DNA of 64,000 nt from an uncultured Corynebacterium sp. (GTDB taxonomy: Bacteria; Actinomycetota; Actinomycetes; Mycobacteriales; Mycobacteriaceae), in assembly GCF_946223165.1 (NCBI RefSeq), contig NZ_CAMIBP010000006.1:1-64000 (forward strand). The letters are read 5' to 3'. Shown here one piece after another: positions 18,781 to 28,100 of the stretch; positions within the stretch are counted from its first letter, which is position 1, and each line of letters begins with the position of its first letter. The notes beneath the pieces are model-generated. The model had not been told where the DNA came from and made no database searches. It saw only the letters and a list, made by a program, of their open reading frames with translations. The position numbers and the translations under genes were made by a program.

Positions 18781-19491
18781 CTAGAGTCCTACCGCGGCGA
18801 CGGCAGCCTGGGCGTCGTTGTACTCGAAGTGATCGCCGTACTCGCTGGTGAGCTGGTTGAGCAGCTGATCGCCGGACATCGGAGCCATCCGTTGGTAGTT
18901 TTCGGCGGCTTGGACGGCTTCCGCGGCCCAATCGGCGTGGACGTTGTCCACGGCGTACTGCGCTTGTTCGGCAGTGAACTTGTCGGCGCTGTCGCTGGTG
19001 AGCTGCTGGTACAGCTTTGCTTGCGAGAAGGGCATGGTGTCCACGTAGTTCTGGGCGGCCTGCAGGGCCTCTTCATTCCAGTCGGCGTCGATGTTGTCGA
19101 TCGCGTATTGCGCGGCCTCCGCCGAGTACTTATCTGCGTAGTCACTGGTGAGCTGGTCGTAGAGGCGTGCCTGGGACAACCCGGCGAACGCGATGTAGTT
19201 CTTCGCCGAACGCAACGCGTTCTTGCTCTCGGCGGAGACACCGGAGTCGGAGGCACCTGCCTCCGGGGTGTCGGCCCCAGCGGCGGCGGGCACGGAGGAT
19301 GCGGGACGCGCGGCACTGGTCGCGGCGGTGTCCCGCGCCGAGTCGTCGTTGTCGTTGGTCAGCGCGCCTCCGATGGCGAGCACCGCGATGATGCCGACGC
19401 CCCATTTCAGGCAGCCGCCCTTCTTCCTTTTCGGCTGCTGAGCCGGAGTCTGGAGCTGCTGCGAGTCGGAGGAGGCGTAGGGGTTGGTCAT
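18781..19491 (-). CDS. Ltp-family (PF07553-type) membrane-anchored protein with three repeats
   Basis: A 236-residue surface protein. A cytoplasmic Lys-rich stretch (KRKKGG) precedes one membrane helix (about 29-45) and an Ala/Asp/Ser-rich spacer. Three repeats of about 50 residues follow (91-139, 140-189, 190-236), each with the pattern A..NYI..M..S...LY.QLTSD..DK....AQYA.DN..ADW. This is the host cell surface-exposed lipoprotein (Ltp) repeat, known from the phage TP-J34 protein that blocks injection by other phages, and also common in Gram-positive chromosomes. The ATG at 19491 has AAGGA upstream. Whether it affects phage here is unknown. Confidence 0.85.
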   Translation of the reverse strand: MTNPYASSDSQQLQTPAQQPKRKKGGCLKWGVGIIAVLAIGGALTNDNDDSARDTAATSAARPASSVPAAAGADTPEAGASDSGVSAESKNALRSAKNYIAFAGLSQARLYDQLTSDYADKYSAEAAQYAIDNIDADWNEEALQAAQNYVDTMPFSQAKLYQQLTSDSADKFTAEQAQYAVDNVHADWAAEAVQAAENYQRMAPMSGDQLLNQLTSEYGDHFEYNDAQAAVAAVGL

Positions 19492-19710
19492 GAGTAATCC
19501 TTGCGTGAGAGGCGTCGAGGCTCTCTGAGACTGAGGTGTCCTTCCCCGCGCCCAGCGACGCGAGGGAAGTCCACGAGTGATAGGGAATGCGTCCCGGCGG
19601 GGAAGCCGGAACGAGACTCATCATGGCAAGGGGAGTGGACACGGCAGCCGGCGCTGCCGCGCGGATGCGAACGGCCGTGCGATTGGGCGGCATCGGCAAG
19701 CGAGGCGGGG

Positions 19711-21024
19711 CTAGCGGGAGTCGTAGGCTGTGTCGGCGGAGCGGTTGAGGTTGAGGTAGACCGGCCGGCCCTGTTGGGGGAGGGCGCGCTGCGGGCAGTG
19801 GGAACGCGGGCAGGCGGCGCAGCCGGGGCCGATGGGGGTGGCGGAGTCAATGTCGAGGTTGAGGGCGTCGGCGTAGACGATGCGATCGGCCTGCTCAAGG
19901 CTGCAGCCCAGGCCGACGACGAACTCCTTGCGGGGCGTGCCCCAGCTCTTGGCCTGGCCCTGGACGAAGCGCGCGATCCACAGGTAGCCGTGGCCGTCGG
20001 GCATGGAGGCGACCTGGCGCGTGATGCGGTTGGGGGTTTCGAAGGCGCGGTGCACGATCCACAGGGGGCACGAGCCGCCGGAGCGGGCGAAGTGAAAGGC
20101 GGTGGAAGACTGGCGCTTGGAGATGTTGCCGGCGCGGTCGGTTCGAATGAAGGAGAAGGGAAGGCCCTTGTTGCCGGGGCGCTGGAGAGTGGCGAGGCGT
20201 TGGGCGGTGGTTTCGAAGCCGGTGCCGAAGGTGGCCGCGATCATGTCGATGTCGTAGCGGGTGTCCTCGGCGGTCTGCAGGAACTGCGTGTACGGCATGG
20301 TGACGGCGGCGCCAAAGTATTGCGCGAGGCCGAGCATGCCGATTTCTTGGGCCTCACCGGCGGGCAGCTCGCTCACGAGGTTGCGGCAGACGTCTTGGTA
20401 GGCCAGGAGGCAGTACTGGAGAGACATCTCGAAGACCAGCTGGGCGTCCGTGAGGCCGCTGCGCAGGGAGAGCTCGCGCGTGAGGGGGTCAAAGTCGCGG
20501 CGCGGGCCGGGGCGGCCGAAGCGGGTGTAGACGCCGAGCTCCTCCTCAAGGCGGGCGGCGAGGCGGCCGCGGCGCAGAACGCGATCGCCGAGGTTGTGGG
20601 CCAGTTCCTCGGCGAGGACGTCGAGCTCGTGAATGTAGTTGTGGGCGTCGTAGAAGAAGTCGCGGACTGCCTCGAAGGGGCCGTCCTCGACGGCGGGGCC
20701 CCGGTGGGCGGCCTCAACGAAGCGGGGCATGAGCTCCGGGAAGCGGGACGCCAAGTCACTCAGTGTTTCTTCGCTGGCGTCGGGGAAGAGGTTGCGGAGT
20801 TCGGAGATCGTGCGGAGATCGCGGTCGCCCGCGAAGTAGGACGGATCGACATTGAAGCGTTGGCTCAGCTGCATGAGCACGGTGACGGTGAGCGGGCGCT
20901 GATCGTTTTCTAGCTGATTGAGGTAGCTGGTTGATAACCCCAAATGCTTGGCCATGTCCACCTGGGTAAGTCCGAGTTGCTTGCGCAGCGCGTGGATTCG
21001 TGCCCCCGCATAGTGTTTACTCAC
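19711..21024 (-). CDS. prpR: RamB/PrpR-type regulator of propionate metabolism
   Basis: A 437-residue regulator. An XRE helix-turn-helix occupies residues 6-60 (ALRKQLGLTQVDMAKHLG, then TSYLNQLENDQRPL). The middle is the short-chain fatty-acid-regulator region of the RamB/PrpR family. The C-terminus has Cys374, Cys402, Cys405 and Cys410, matching the Fe-S cluster site reported for mycobacterial PrpR. The gene is divergent from prpDBC, the arrangement in C. glutamicum, where PrpR activates the methylcitrate cycle. The start is a GTG at 21024 that overlaps the stop of a six-codon upstream frame. Confidence 0.93.
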   Translation of the reverse strand: MSKHYAGARIHALRKQLGLTQVDMAKHLGLSTSYLNQLENDQRPLTVTVLMQLSQRFNVDPSYFAGDRDLRTISELRNLFPDASEETLSDLASRFPELMPRFVEAAHRGPAVEDGPFEAVRDFFYDAHNYIHELDVLAEELAHNLGDRVLRRGRLAARLEEELGVYTRFGRPGPRRDFDPLTRELSLRSGLTDAQLVFEMSLQYCLLAYQDVCRNLVSELPAGEAQEIGMLGLAQYFGAAVTMPYTQFLQTAEDTRYDIDMIAATFGTGFETTAQRLATLQRPGNKGLPFSFIRTDRAGNISKRQSSTAFHFARSGGSCPLWIVHRAFETPNRITRQVASMPDGHGYLWIARFVQGQAKSWGTPRKEFVVGLGCSLEQADRIVYADALNLDIDSATPIGPGCAACPRSHCPQRALPQQGRPVYLNLNRSADTAYDSR

Positions 21025-21041
21025 GTCGCTGACCTTTCCAT
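21021..21041 (-). other. Six-codon upstream reading frame overlapping the prpR start
   Basis: ATG at 21041 opens a frame MERSAT whose TGA (21023-21021) overlaps the prpR GTG. The 12-mer CGTCGCTGACCT occurs at 21024-21035 and again at 21046-21057, so the segment in front of this ATG repeats the one in front of the prpR start. It could couple or limit prpR translation. Confidence 0.35.
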
Positions 21042-21059
21042 TTTTCGTCGCTGACCTGC

Positions 21060-21111
21060 TAATTACACAAGTTTTACAAACTTTACGAGTTCATGACGCA
21101 TAATTACACAA
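21060..21111. promoter_or_regulatory. Candidate PrpR/RamB operator region between prpR and prpD
   Basis: AAGTTT-TAC-AAACTT (21069-21083) is a perfect 6-bp palindrome with a 3-base centre. The 11-mer TAATTACACAA occurs at 21060-21070 and again at 21101-21111. CAAACTTTACGA overlaps the palindrome and partly resembles the RamB motif AAAACTTTGCAAA. The AT-rich block contrasts with the surrounding DNA and lies 107 bases before prpD. Confidence 0.5.
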
Positions 21112-21217
21112 AATACGCCTGTGGCGCCCGACACTATCAGGAAACTAATGTGTTCGTCATCGCAATCAGTTATCAAGTTGCGCTCAACCCCAGCCACAAT
21201 CGAAGGAGTTAGGGCAC

Positions 21218-22729
21218 GTGATTAATCACGAGGTTCGCACCCACAAGTCCGCCGAGGACTTCCCGTACGAAGAGCACCTTGCTTACAAGATCGCCAAGGT
21301 CGCCGTGGACCCGGTCGAGGTCCCGGAAGAGACCAAGGACATGATCATCAACCGCATCATCGACAACGCTTCCGTTGCCATGGCCTCCGTGGCCCGCGGT
21401 CCGGTCACCACCGCCCGCAAGCAGGCCGAGGCACACAAGGTCACCGAGGGCGGCGCCACCGTCTTCGGTATTGACGGCAAGTACTCCGCCGAGTGGGCCG
21501 CCCTGGCCAACGGCACCGCAGTCCGCGAGCTCGACTACCACGACACCTTCCTGGCAGCCGAGTACTCCCACCCGGGTGACAACATCCCGCCTATCCTCGC
21601 AGTGGCTCAGCACAAGGGCCTGACCGGCAAGGACCTTATCCGCGGCATCGCCACCGGTTACGAGATCCAGGTCGACCTGGTCAAGGGCATGTGCCTCCAC
21701 GAGTGGAAGATTGATCACGTCGCCCACCTCGGCCCGTCCGCCGCCGCCGGTATCGGCACCATGCTGAACCTGGACGTCGACACCATCTACCAGGCCGTGG
21801 GCCAGGCGCTGCACACCACCACCGCTACCCGCCAGTCCCGCAAGGGTCTCATCTCCTCCTGGAAGGCCTCCGCCCCGGCATTCGCCGGCAAGATGGCCAT
21901 CGAGGCCGTGGACCGCACCATGCGCGGCGAGGGTGCCCCGGCCCCCATCTGGGAAGGCGAGGACGGCTTCATCGCATGGATGCTGCACTCCCCGGACAAG
22001 ACCTACACCATCCCGCTGCCGGCTGAAGGCGAGGAGAAGCGCGCCATCCTGGATACCTACACCAAGGAGCACTCCGCGGAGTACCAGGCTCAGGCCCCGA
22101 TTGACATGGCCTTCGCCGTGAAGAAGACCCTCGAGGAGAAGGGCCTGAAGACCGAGGACATCGAGTCCATCGTTCTCCACACCTCCCATCACACCCACTA
22201 CGTCATCGGCACCGGCGCTAACGACCCGCAGAAGATGGACCCGACCGCCTCCCGCGAGACGCTCGACCACTCCATCATGTACATCTTCGCAGTGGCCCTC
22301 CAGGACGGCGAGTGGGACTTCCAGACCTCCTACGCCCCGGAGCGCGCTCAGCGCCCGGACACGGTCGAGCTCTGGCACAAGATCTCCACCGTCGAGGATC
22401 CGGAGTGGACCCGTCGTTACCACTCCAACGACCTGAACGAGAAGGCCTTCGGTGGCAAGGTTGTCATCACCTTCAAGGATGGCACCGTCATCGAGGACGA
22501 GCGCGCTGTGGCCGACGCCCACCCGCTCGGCGCCCGCCCGTTCGGCCGCGCCGAGTACATCAACAAGTTCCGCAAGCTGGCCGCCGGCCGCGTGTCCGAG
22601 GAGGAGCAGGAGCGCTTCCTCGCCGCCGTCCAGGACCTTGAGAACCTCACCGACCTGAACGAGCTCAATGTTCGCGTCACCCCGGAGCATCTCGCTACCG
22701 CCCCGGTGAAGAAGGAAGGACTCTTCTAA
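21218..22729 (+). CDS. prpD: 2-Methylcitrate dehydratase
   Basis: Dehydrates 2-methylcitrate to 2-methyl-cis-aconitate in the methylcitrate cycle of propionyl-CoA breakdown. The 503-residue protein is of MmgE/PrpD type ([57 protein letters not shown]). The start is GTG 21218 with AAGGAG about ten bases upstream. First gene of the prpDBC cluster; prpB begins two bases after its stop, so the two are co-transcribed. Regulation by the divergent prpR is expected. Confidence 0.96.
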   Translation: MINHEVRTHKSAEDFPYEEHLAYKIAKVAVDPVEVPEETKDMIINRIIDNASVAMASVARGPVTTARKQAEAHKVTEGGATVFGIDGKYSAEWAALANGTAVRELDYHDTFLAAEYSHPGDNIPPILAVAQHKGLTGKDLIRGIATGYEIQVDLVKGMCLHEWKIDHVAHLGPSAAAGIGTMLNLDVDTIYQAVGQALHTTTATRQSRKGLISSWKASAPAFAGKMAIEAVDRTMRGEGAPAPIWEGEDGFIAWMLHSPDKTYTIPLPAEGEEKRAILDTYTKEHSAEYQAQAPIDMAFAVKKTLEEKGLKTEDIESIVLHTSHHTHYVIGTGANDPQKMDPTASRETLDHSIMYIFAVALQDGEWDFQTSYAPERAQRPDTVELWHKISTVEDPEWTRRYHSNDLNEKAFGGKVVITFKDGTVIEDERAVADAHPLGARPFGRAEYINKFRKLAAGRVSEEEQERFLAAVQDLENLTDLNELNVRVTPEHLATAPVKKEGLF

Positions 22730-22731
22730 CC

Positions 22732-23661
22732 ATGGCTGGACTGTTTGGTTCCACCAAGACCAATGCGGAGAAGCGCGCAGACTTCCGCGCCGCTCTCAAC
22801 ACACCCGAACTCACGACCCTCCCGGGCGCGTTCAACCCGCTGACTGCGCGCCTCATCCAGGACATCGGCGGCTTCGGCGGCGTGTACGTCTCCGGCGCCG
22901 TGCTGGCCAATGACCTGGGCCTGCCGGACATCGGCCTGACCACCCTGACCGAGGTCGCCCAGCGCTCCGGCCACATCGCCCGCGCTACCGACCTGCCAGT
23001 GCTGGTCGATGCCGACACGGGCTTCGGCGAGCCGATGTCCGCGGCCCGCACCGTCGCGGCCCTCGAGGACGCCGGTCTGGCCGGTTGCCACCTCGAGGAC
23101 CAGGTCAACCCGAAGCGTTGCGGCCACCTCGACGGCAAGGAAGTTGTCCCGACCGACCTCATGGTCCGCCGCATCAGCGCCGCGGTCAACGAGCGCCGCG
23201 ATGAGAATTTCATCATTTGCGCCCGCACCGACGCCGCCGGTATCCACGGTATCGATGAGGCCATCGAGCGCGCCAAGGCTTACGCCGACGCCGGTGCCGA
23301 CATGATCTTCACCGAGGCCCTGTACTCCAAGGAAGACTTCGCGAAGTTCCGCGCGGCCGTGGATATCCCGCTGCTGGCCAACATGACCGAGTTCGGCAAG
23401 ACCGAGCTGCTGTCCGCTCAGGAGATTCAGGACCTGGGCTACAACGCGGTCATCTGGCCGGTCTCCACGCTCCGCGTGGCGATGGGCGCCACCGAGGAGT
23501 TCCTCCGCGACATGGCGGCCACCGGCCTCCAGTCCGAGGAGTGGCTCGGCCGCATGCAGCACCGCTCCCGCCTCTACGAGCTGGTTCGTTACAACGAATA
23601 CAACGCCTTTGACCAGGCTGTGTTCACCTACTCGAAAGAGAACTACAAGCCGACCTTCTAG
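22732..23661 (+). CDS. prpB: 2-Methylisocitrate lyase
   Basis: Cleaves 2-methylisocitrate to pyruvate and succinate. The 309-residue isocitrate-lyase-superfamily protein has the catalytic KRCGH motif at residues 128-132, the metal-binding segment VDADTGFGEP, and HLEDQVNPKRCGH in one block. Starts two bases after the prpD stop. It is separated from prpC by 140 bases containing a stable hairpin. Confidence 0.97.
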   Translation: MAGLFGSTKTNAEKRADFRAALNTPELTTLPGAFNPLTARLIQDIGGFGGVYVSGAVLANDLGLPDIGLTTLTEVAQRSGHIARATDLPVLVDADTGFGEPMSAARTVAALEDAGLAGCHLEDQVNPKRCGHLDGKEVVPTDLMVRRISAAVNERRDENFIICARTDAAGIHGIDEAIERAKAYADAGADMIFTEALYSKEDFAKFRAAVDIPLLANMTEFGKTELLSAQEIQDLGYNAVIWPVSTLRVAMGATEEFLRDMAATGLQSEEWLGRMQHRSRLYELVRYNEYNAFDQAVFTYSKENYKPTF

Positions 23662-23687
23662 GGCGGCACACCCACCGAGCACCCGCC

Positions 23688-23716
23688 TCGAGCGCCCGAC
23701 CCCGCTTGGCGCTCGA
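23688..23716 (+). repeat. Intercistronic hairpin between prpB and prpC
   Basis: TCGAGCGCC (23688-23696) and GGCGCTCGA (23708-23716) form a perfect 9-bp stem. A related CCTCGAGCG element follows at 23737-23745. There is no T-run, so it is more likely an mRNA stabilising or processing element than a terminator. Confidence 0.55.
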
Positions 23717-23801
23717 TGTTGGTGTACCCGAAATACCTCGAGCGGGCCCGCCGGCTCCCAAGCAAAAGAAACACACTTTTCCAAGAAAGAGGAGAAATAC
23801 C

Positions 23802-24953
23802 ATGTCTGAGAACACCCCGGAAATCCGCAAGGGCCTGTACGGCGTCGTCGTCGATGAGACCGCCGTCTCCAAGGTCGTCCCGGAGACCAACTCCCTGACC
23901 TACCGCGGCTACCCGGTGCAGGAGCTCGCCCGCTACTGCTCCTTCGAAGAGGTTGCCTACCTGCTCTGGAACGGCGAGCTGCCGACCCAGGAGGAGCTCA
24001 TCCGCTTCTCGGCGCGTGAGAAGGCGCTGCGCCACCTGGACCGCCACCTCATCGACCTCATCGTCTCCATGCCGCTGTCCTGCCACCCGATGGACGTCCT
24101 GCGCACCGCCATCTCCTTCATCGGCACTCAGGATCCGGACGCGTACACCCGCGACTCCGAGCACATCCGCCGCGCCGCGCTGGACCTCATGGCCAAGATC
24201 CCGACCATCATCGCCCTGGACATTCGCCGCCGCCGCGGCGAGGGCTACATCCAGCCGTCCCGTAAGAAGGGCTTCGCCGAGAACTTCCTATGGATGGTCT
24301 TCGGCGACGAGGAAGGCTCCCCGGCCAACTCCCGCTCCGACATCGAGGCCTTCGACAAGTCTCTCATCCTCTACGCTGAGCACTCCTTCAACGCCTCCAC
24401 CTTCACCGCCCGCGTCATCACCTCCACCATGTCGGATACCTACTCCGCAGTGGTTGGCGCCATCGGCGCCCTCAAGGGCCCGCTGCACGGTGGCGCTAAC
24501 GAGGCCGTCATGCACAACTTCATCGAGGTGGGCGACCCGGCCAAGACCGAGGAGTGGACCCTCAACAAGCTGAAGAACAAGGACCTGGTCATGGGCTTCG
24601 GTCACCGCGTCTACAAGAACGGCGATTCCCGCGTTCCGACCATGGAGGCTGCCTTCCGCGAGCTGGCCAAGGATCACGGCCAGGAGCAGTGGGTGGAGAT
24701 GTACGAGGTCATGGCCAAGACCATGTACGAGAACACCTCCATCAAGATCCAGCCGAACCTCGACTTCCCGACTGGCCCGGCCTACTACATCCTGGGCTTC
24801 GACATCGAGTTCTTCACTCCGATCTTCGTGATGTCCCGCATTACCGGTTGGACCGCGCACATCGTTGAGCAGAATGAGAACAACTCCCTCATTCGCCCGC
24901 TGTCCGCATACAACGGCGAGGCACAGCGCTCCGTCCCGCCGAAGCAGTACTAA
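23802..24953 (+). CDS. prpC: 2-Methylcitrate synthase
   Basis: Condenses propionyl-CoA with oxaloacetate to 2-methylcitrate, the entry step of the cycle. The 383-residue citrate-synthase-family protein has the catalytic His regions GPLHGGANEAVM and MGFGHRVYKNGD (about 265-275) and the Asp of PTGPAYYILGFDIEFFTP. ATG 23802 is chosen for its AAAGAGGAG ribosome-binding site; an open frame extends upstream but is not protein-like. The start of the protein (TPEIRKGLYGVVVDET) is typical of PrpC and not of the housekeeping GltA. Confidence 0.96.
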   Translation: MSENTPEIRKGLYGVVVDETAVSKVVPETNSLTYRGYPVQELARYCSFEEVAYLLWNGELPTQEELIRFSAREKALRHLDRHLIDLIVSMPLSCHPMDVLRTAISFIGTQDPDAYTRDSEHIRRAALDLMAKIPTIIALDIRRRRGEGYIQPSRKKGFAENFLWMVFGDEEGSPANSRSDIEAFDKSLILYAEHSFNASTFTARVITSTMSDTYSAVVGAIGALKGPLHGGANEAVMHNFIEVGDPAKTEEWTLNKLKNKDLVMGFGHRVYKNGDSRVPTMEAAFRELAKDHGQEQWVEMYEVMAKTMYENTSIKIQPNLDFPTGPAYYILGFDIEFFTPIFVMSRITGWTAHIVEQNENNSLIRPLSAYNGEAQRSVPPKQY

Positions 24954-24974
24954 TCGGGCTGCCCCGCACCACAC

Positions 24975-25031
24975 GCCGGCGTTCGGTTCCCCCCGTTCGC
25001 CGGCTCGTGGCGTTTTACCCCCAAACGCCAC
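24975..25031 (+). terminator. Tandem hairpins after prpC
   Basis: GCCGGCG (24975-24981) pairs with CGCCGGC (24998-25004) and is followed after six bases by CGTTTT. A second perfect stem, GTGGCGTTT/AAACGCCAC, spans 25007-25031. Together they probably end the prp transcript before pyc. Confidence 0.6.
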
Positions 25032-25164
25032 ACATCACAGGGCTGGTGTTCGCAGTTGACCCTGCCACCAACTACTCTGAGATATGGATCACCCGCACGA
25101 GGAGTTCCCGCTCGCGCCACCGCCCGTGAGCTGAGATTTTCCGCCTCCGAAAGGACAACCTGCA

Positions 25165-28100
25165 GTGTCTGACACCGCGCTACCTACGTTCAAGAAGGTG
25201 CTCGTCGCCAACCGTGGCGAGATTGCTGTACGCGCGTTCCGCGCAGCCTTCGAAATCGGCGCCAAGACCGTCGCCATCTACCCCCGCGAGGACCGCAACT
25301 CGTTCCACCGCGCCTTCGCTAATGAAGCCGTTCGCATCGGTACCGAGGGCGCCCCGGTCAAGGCGTACCTGGACATCGATGAGGTCATCCGCGCCGCCAA
25401 GAAGTCCGGTGCTGACGCCATCTACCCGGGCTACGGCTTCCTCTCCGAGCGCGCCGATCTGGCCCGCGCCTGCGCCGAGGCCGGCATCAAGTTCGTCGGC
25501 CCGTCCGCATCGACCCTGGATCTCACCGGCGATAAGGCTGCGGCTGTGACTGCGGCCAAGGAAGCCGGTCTTCCGACCCTGCAGGACTCCGAGCCGTCCA
25601 CCGACGTCGATGAGCTCTTCGAGTACTCCAAGGACTTCACGTTCCCGCTCTTCGTCAAGGCCGTCGCGGGTGGCGGCGGACGCGGCATGCGTTTCATTGA
25701 GAACGAGTCCGAGCTCAAGGAAAAGTGCGCCGAGGCGTCCCGCGAGGCGGAGGCGGCCTTCGGTGACGGCCACGTCTACCTCGAGACCGCGGTCATCAAG
25801 CCGCAGCACATCGAGGTCCAAATCCTGGCCGATGAGCAGCACAACGTCATCCACCTGTACGAGCGTGACTGCTCCGTGCAGCGCCGCCACCAGAAGGTCG
25901 TGGAGATCGCCCCGGCTCCGACGCTGGATCCGGAGCTGCGCGACAAGATCTGCGCCGATGCCGTGAAGTTCTGCCAGCACATCAACTACTCGGGTGCGGG
26001 CACCGTCGAGTTCCTCGTGGACGAGCGCGGCAACCACGTCTTCATTGAGATGAACCCGCGTGTCCAGGTGGAGCACACCGTTACCGAGGAAATCACGGGC
26101 GTCGACATCGTTAAGTCCCAGATGCAGATCGCTGCGGGCGCCACCCTGGAGGAGCTGGGCCTGCACCAGGAGGACATCCACATCACCGGCGCGGCGCTGC
26201 AGTGCCGCATCACCACCGAGGACCCAGCCAACGGTTTCCGCCCGGACACCGGCGTGCTCACCACCTACCGTTCTCCGGGCGGCGCGGGTGTCCGTCTGGA
26301 CGGCGCCACCGCCATGGGCGCGGAAATCTCCCCGAACTTCGACTCCCTGCTGGTCAAGATGACTTGCCGTGGCGCCACCTTCGAGCAGGCCGTGGCCCGC
26401 GCGCAGCGCGCCCTCAATGAGTTCACCGTCGGCGGCGTGGCCACCAACATCGGCTTCCTGCGCGCCCTGCTGCGCGAGCCGGACTTCGTGGGCACCCGCG
26501 TGGACACCGGCTTCATCCCGGAGCACCCGGACCTGCTCAAGGCCCCGCCGGCCGTGGACGAGTCCGGCCGCATCATCGACTACATCGCCGACATCACGGT
26601 CAATAAGCCCAACGGCTCCCGTCCGACCACGCTGCGCCCGTTCGACAAGATCCCGACCTTCGATAAGTCGGTCCCGCTGCCGCGCGGCTCCCGTGACGAC
26701 CTGCTCGAGCTGGGCCCGAAGGCCTGGGCGGAGAAGATCCGCAACCAGCAGGCCCTGGGCGTCACCGACACCACGTTCCGCGACGCCCACCAGTCGCTGC
26801 TGGCCACCCGCGTCCGCGGCACCGACCTGGTCACCGCCGCTGAGGCCGTGGCGCGCATGACCCCGTCCCTGTACTCCGTGGAGGCCTGGGGCGGCGCGAC
26901 CTACGACGTCGCCATGCGCTTCCTCAAGGAGGATCCGTGGGTCCGCCTCGACCTCCTGCGCGAGGCCATGCCGAACCAGAACATCCAGATGCTGCTCCGC
27001 GGCCGCAATACCGTGGGATACTCGCCGTACTCCGACGACGTGTGCAACGCCTTCGTGGCCGAGGCCGCGAAGTCCGGTATCGACGTCTTCCGCATCTTCG
27101 ACGCCCTCAACGACGTGAGCCAGATGCGTCCGGCTATCGATGCTGTCCTGTCAACGAACACTACCGTCGCCGAGGTCGCCATGGCCTACTCCGGTGACAT
27201 GTGCGACCCGAACGAGAAGCTCTACACGCTGGACTACTACCTCAAGCTGGCCGAGGAGATCGTCAACACCGGTGCTCACGTCCTGGCCATCAAGGACATG
27301 GCCGGCCTGCTGCGCCCGGAGTCCGCCTCCAAGCTGGTCATGGCCCTGCGCAAGGAATTCGACCTGCCGGTCCACGTCCACACCCACGACACCGCGGGCG
27401 GCCAGCTGGCCACCTACTACGCGGCGGCCCTATCCGGCGCCGACGTCGTCGACGGCGCCTCCGCGCCGCTGGCCGGCACCACCTCCCAGCCGTCCCTGTC
27501 CGCTATTGTCGCGGCATTCTCCAACTCGTCCCGCGACACCGGCCTCGACCTGCAGGCCGTCTGCGACCTGGAGCCCTACTGGGAGGCTGTGCGCCAGCTC
27601 TACCGTCCGTTCGAGAAGGGCATCCCCGGCCCGACCGGCCGCGTGTACAAGCACGAGATCCCGGGCGGCCAGCTGTCCAATCTGCGCGCCCAGGCCACCG
27701 CGCTGGGGCTCGAGGACCGCTTCGAGGTCATCGAGGACACCTACGCGGCCGTCAACGAGATGCTCGGCCGTCCGACCAAGGTGACCCCGTCCTCCAAGGT
27801 CGTCGGTGACTTGGCCCTCCACCTCGTGGGCGCGGGCGTTGATCCGGCTGAGTTTGAGGCCAACCCGAACAAGTACGACATTCCGGACTCCGTCATCGCG
27901 TTCCTGCGCGGCGAGCTCGGTACCCCTCCGGGCGGCTGGCCGCCGCTGCGCGACAAGGTCCTTGAGGGCCGCGCGCCCGGCTCCGTCGAGGTCAAGCCGG
28001 TGCCCGAGGAGGAGAAGGCTCACCTGGCTTCCGAGGACTCAAAGGAGCGTCGCGACTGCCTCAACCGCCTGCTGTTCCCGAAGCAGTTCGAGGAGTTCAA

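Noticed and set aside
17504..18931. 475-codon reverse frame over the LpdA-like gene
   Set aside because: Shadow of the flavoprotein gene; it also runs through the terminator and into the Ltp gene's 3' end.
25040..25164. TTGACC near 25058 as the -35 of pyc
   Set aside because: No -10 hexamer lies at a standard 16-19 base distance; I could not support a specific promoter.
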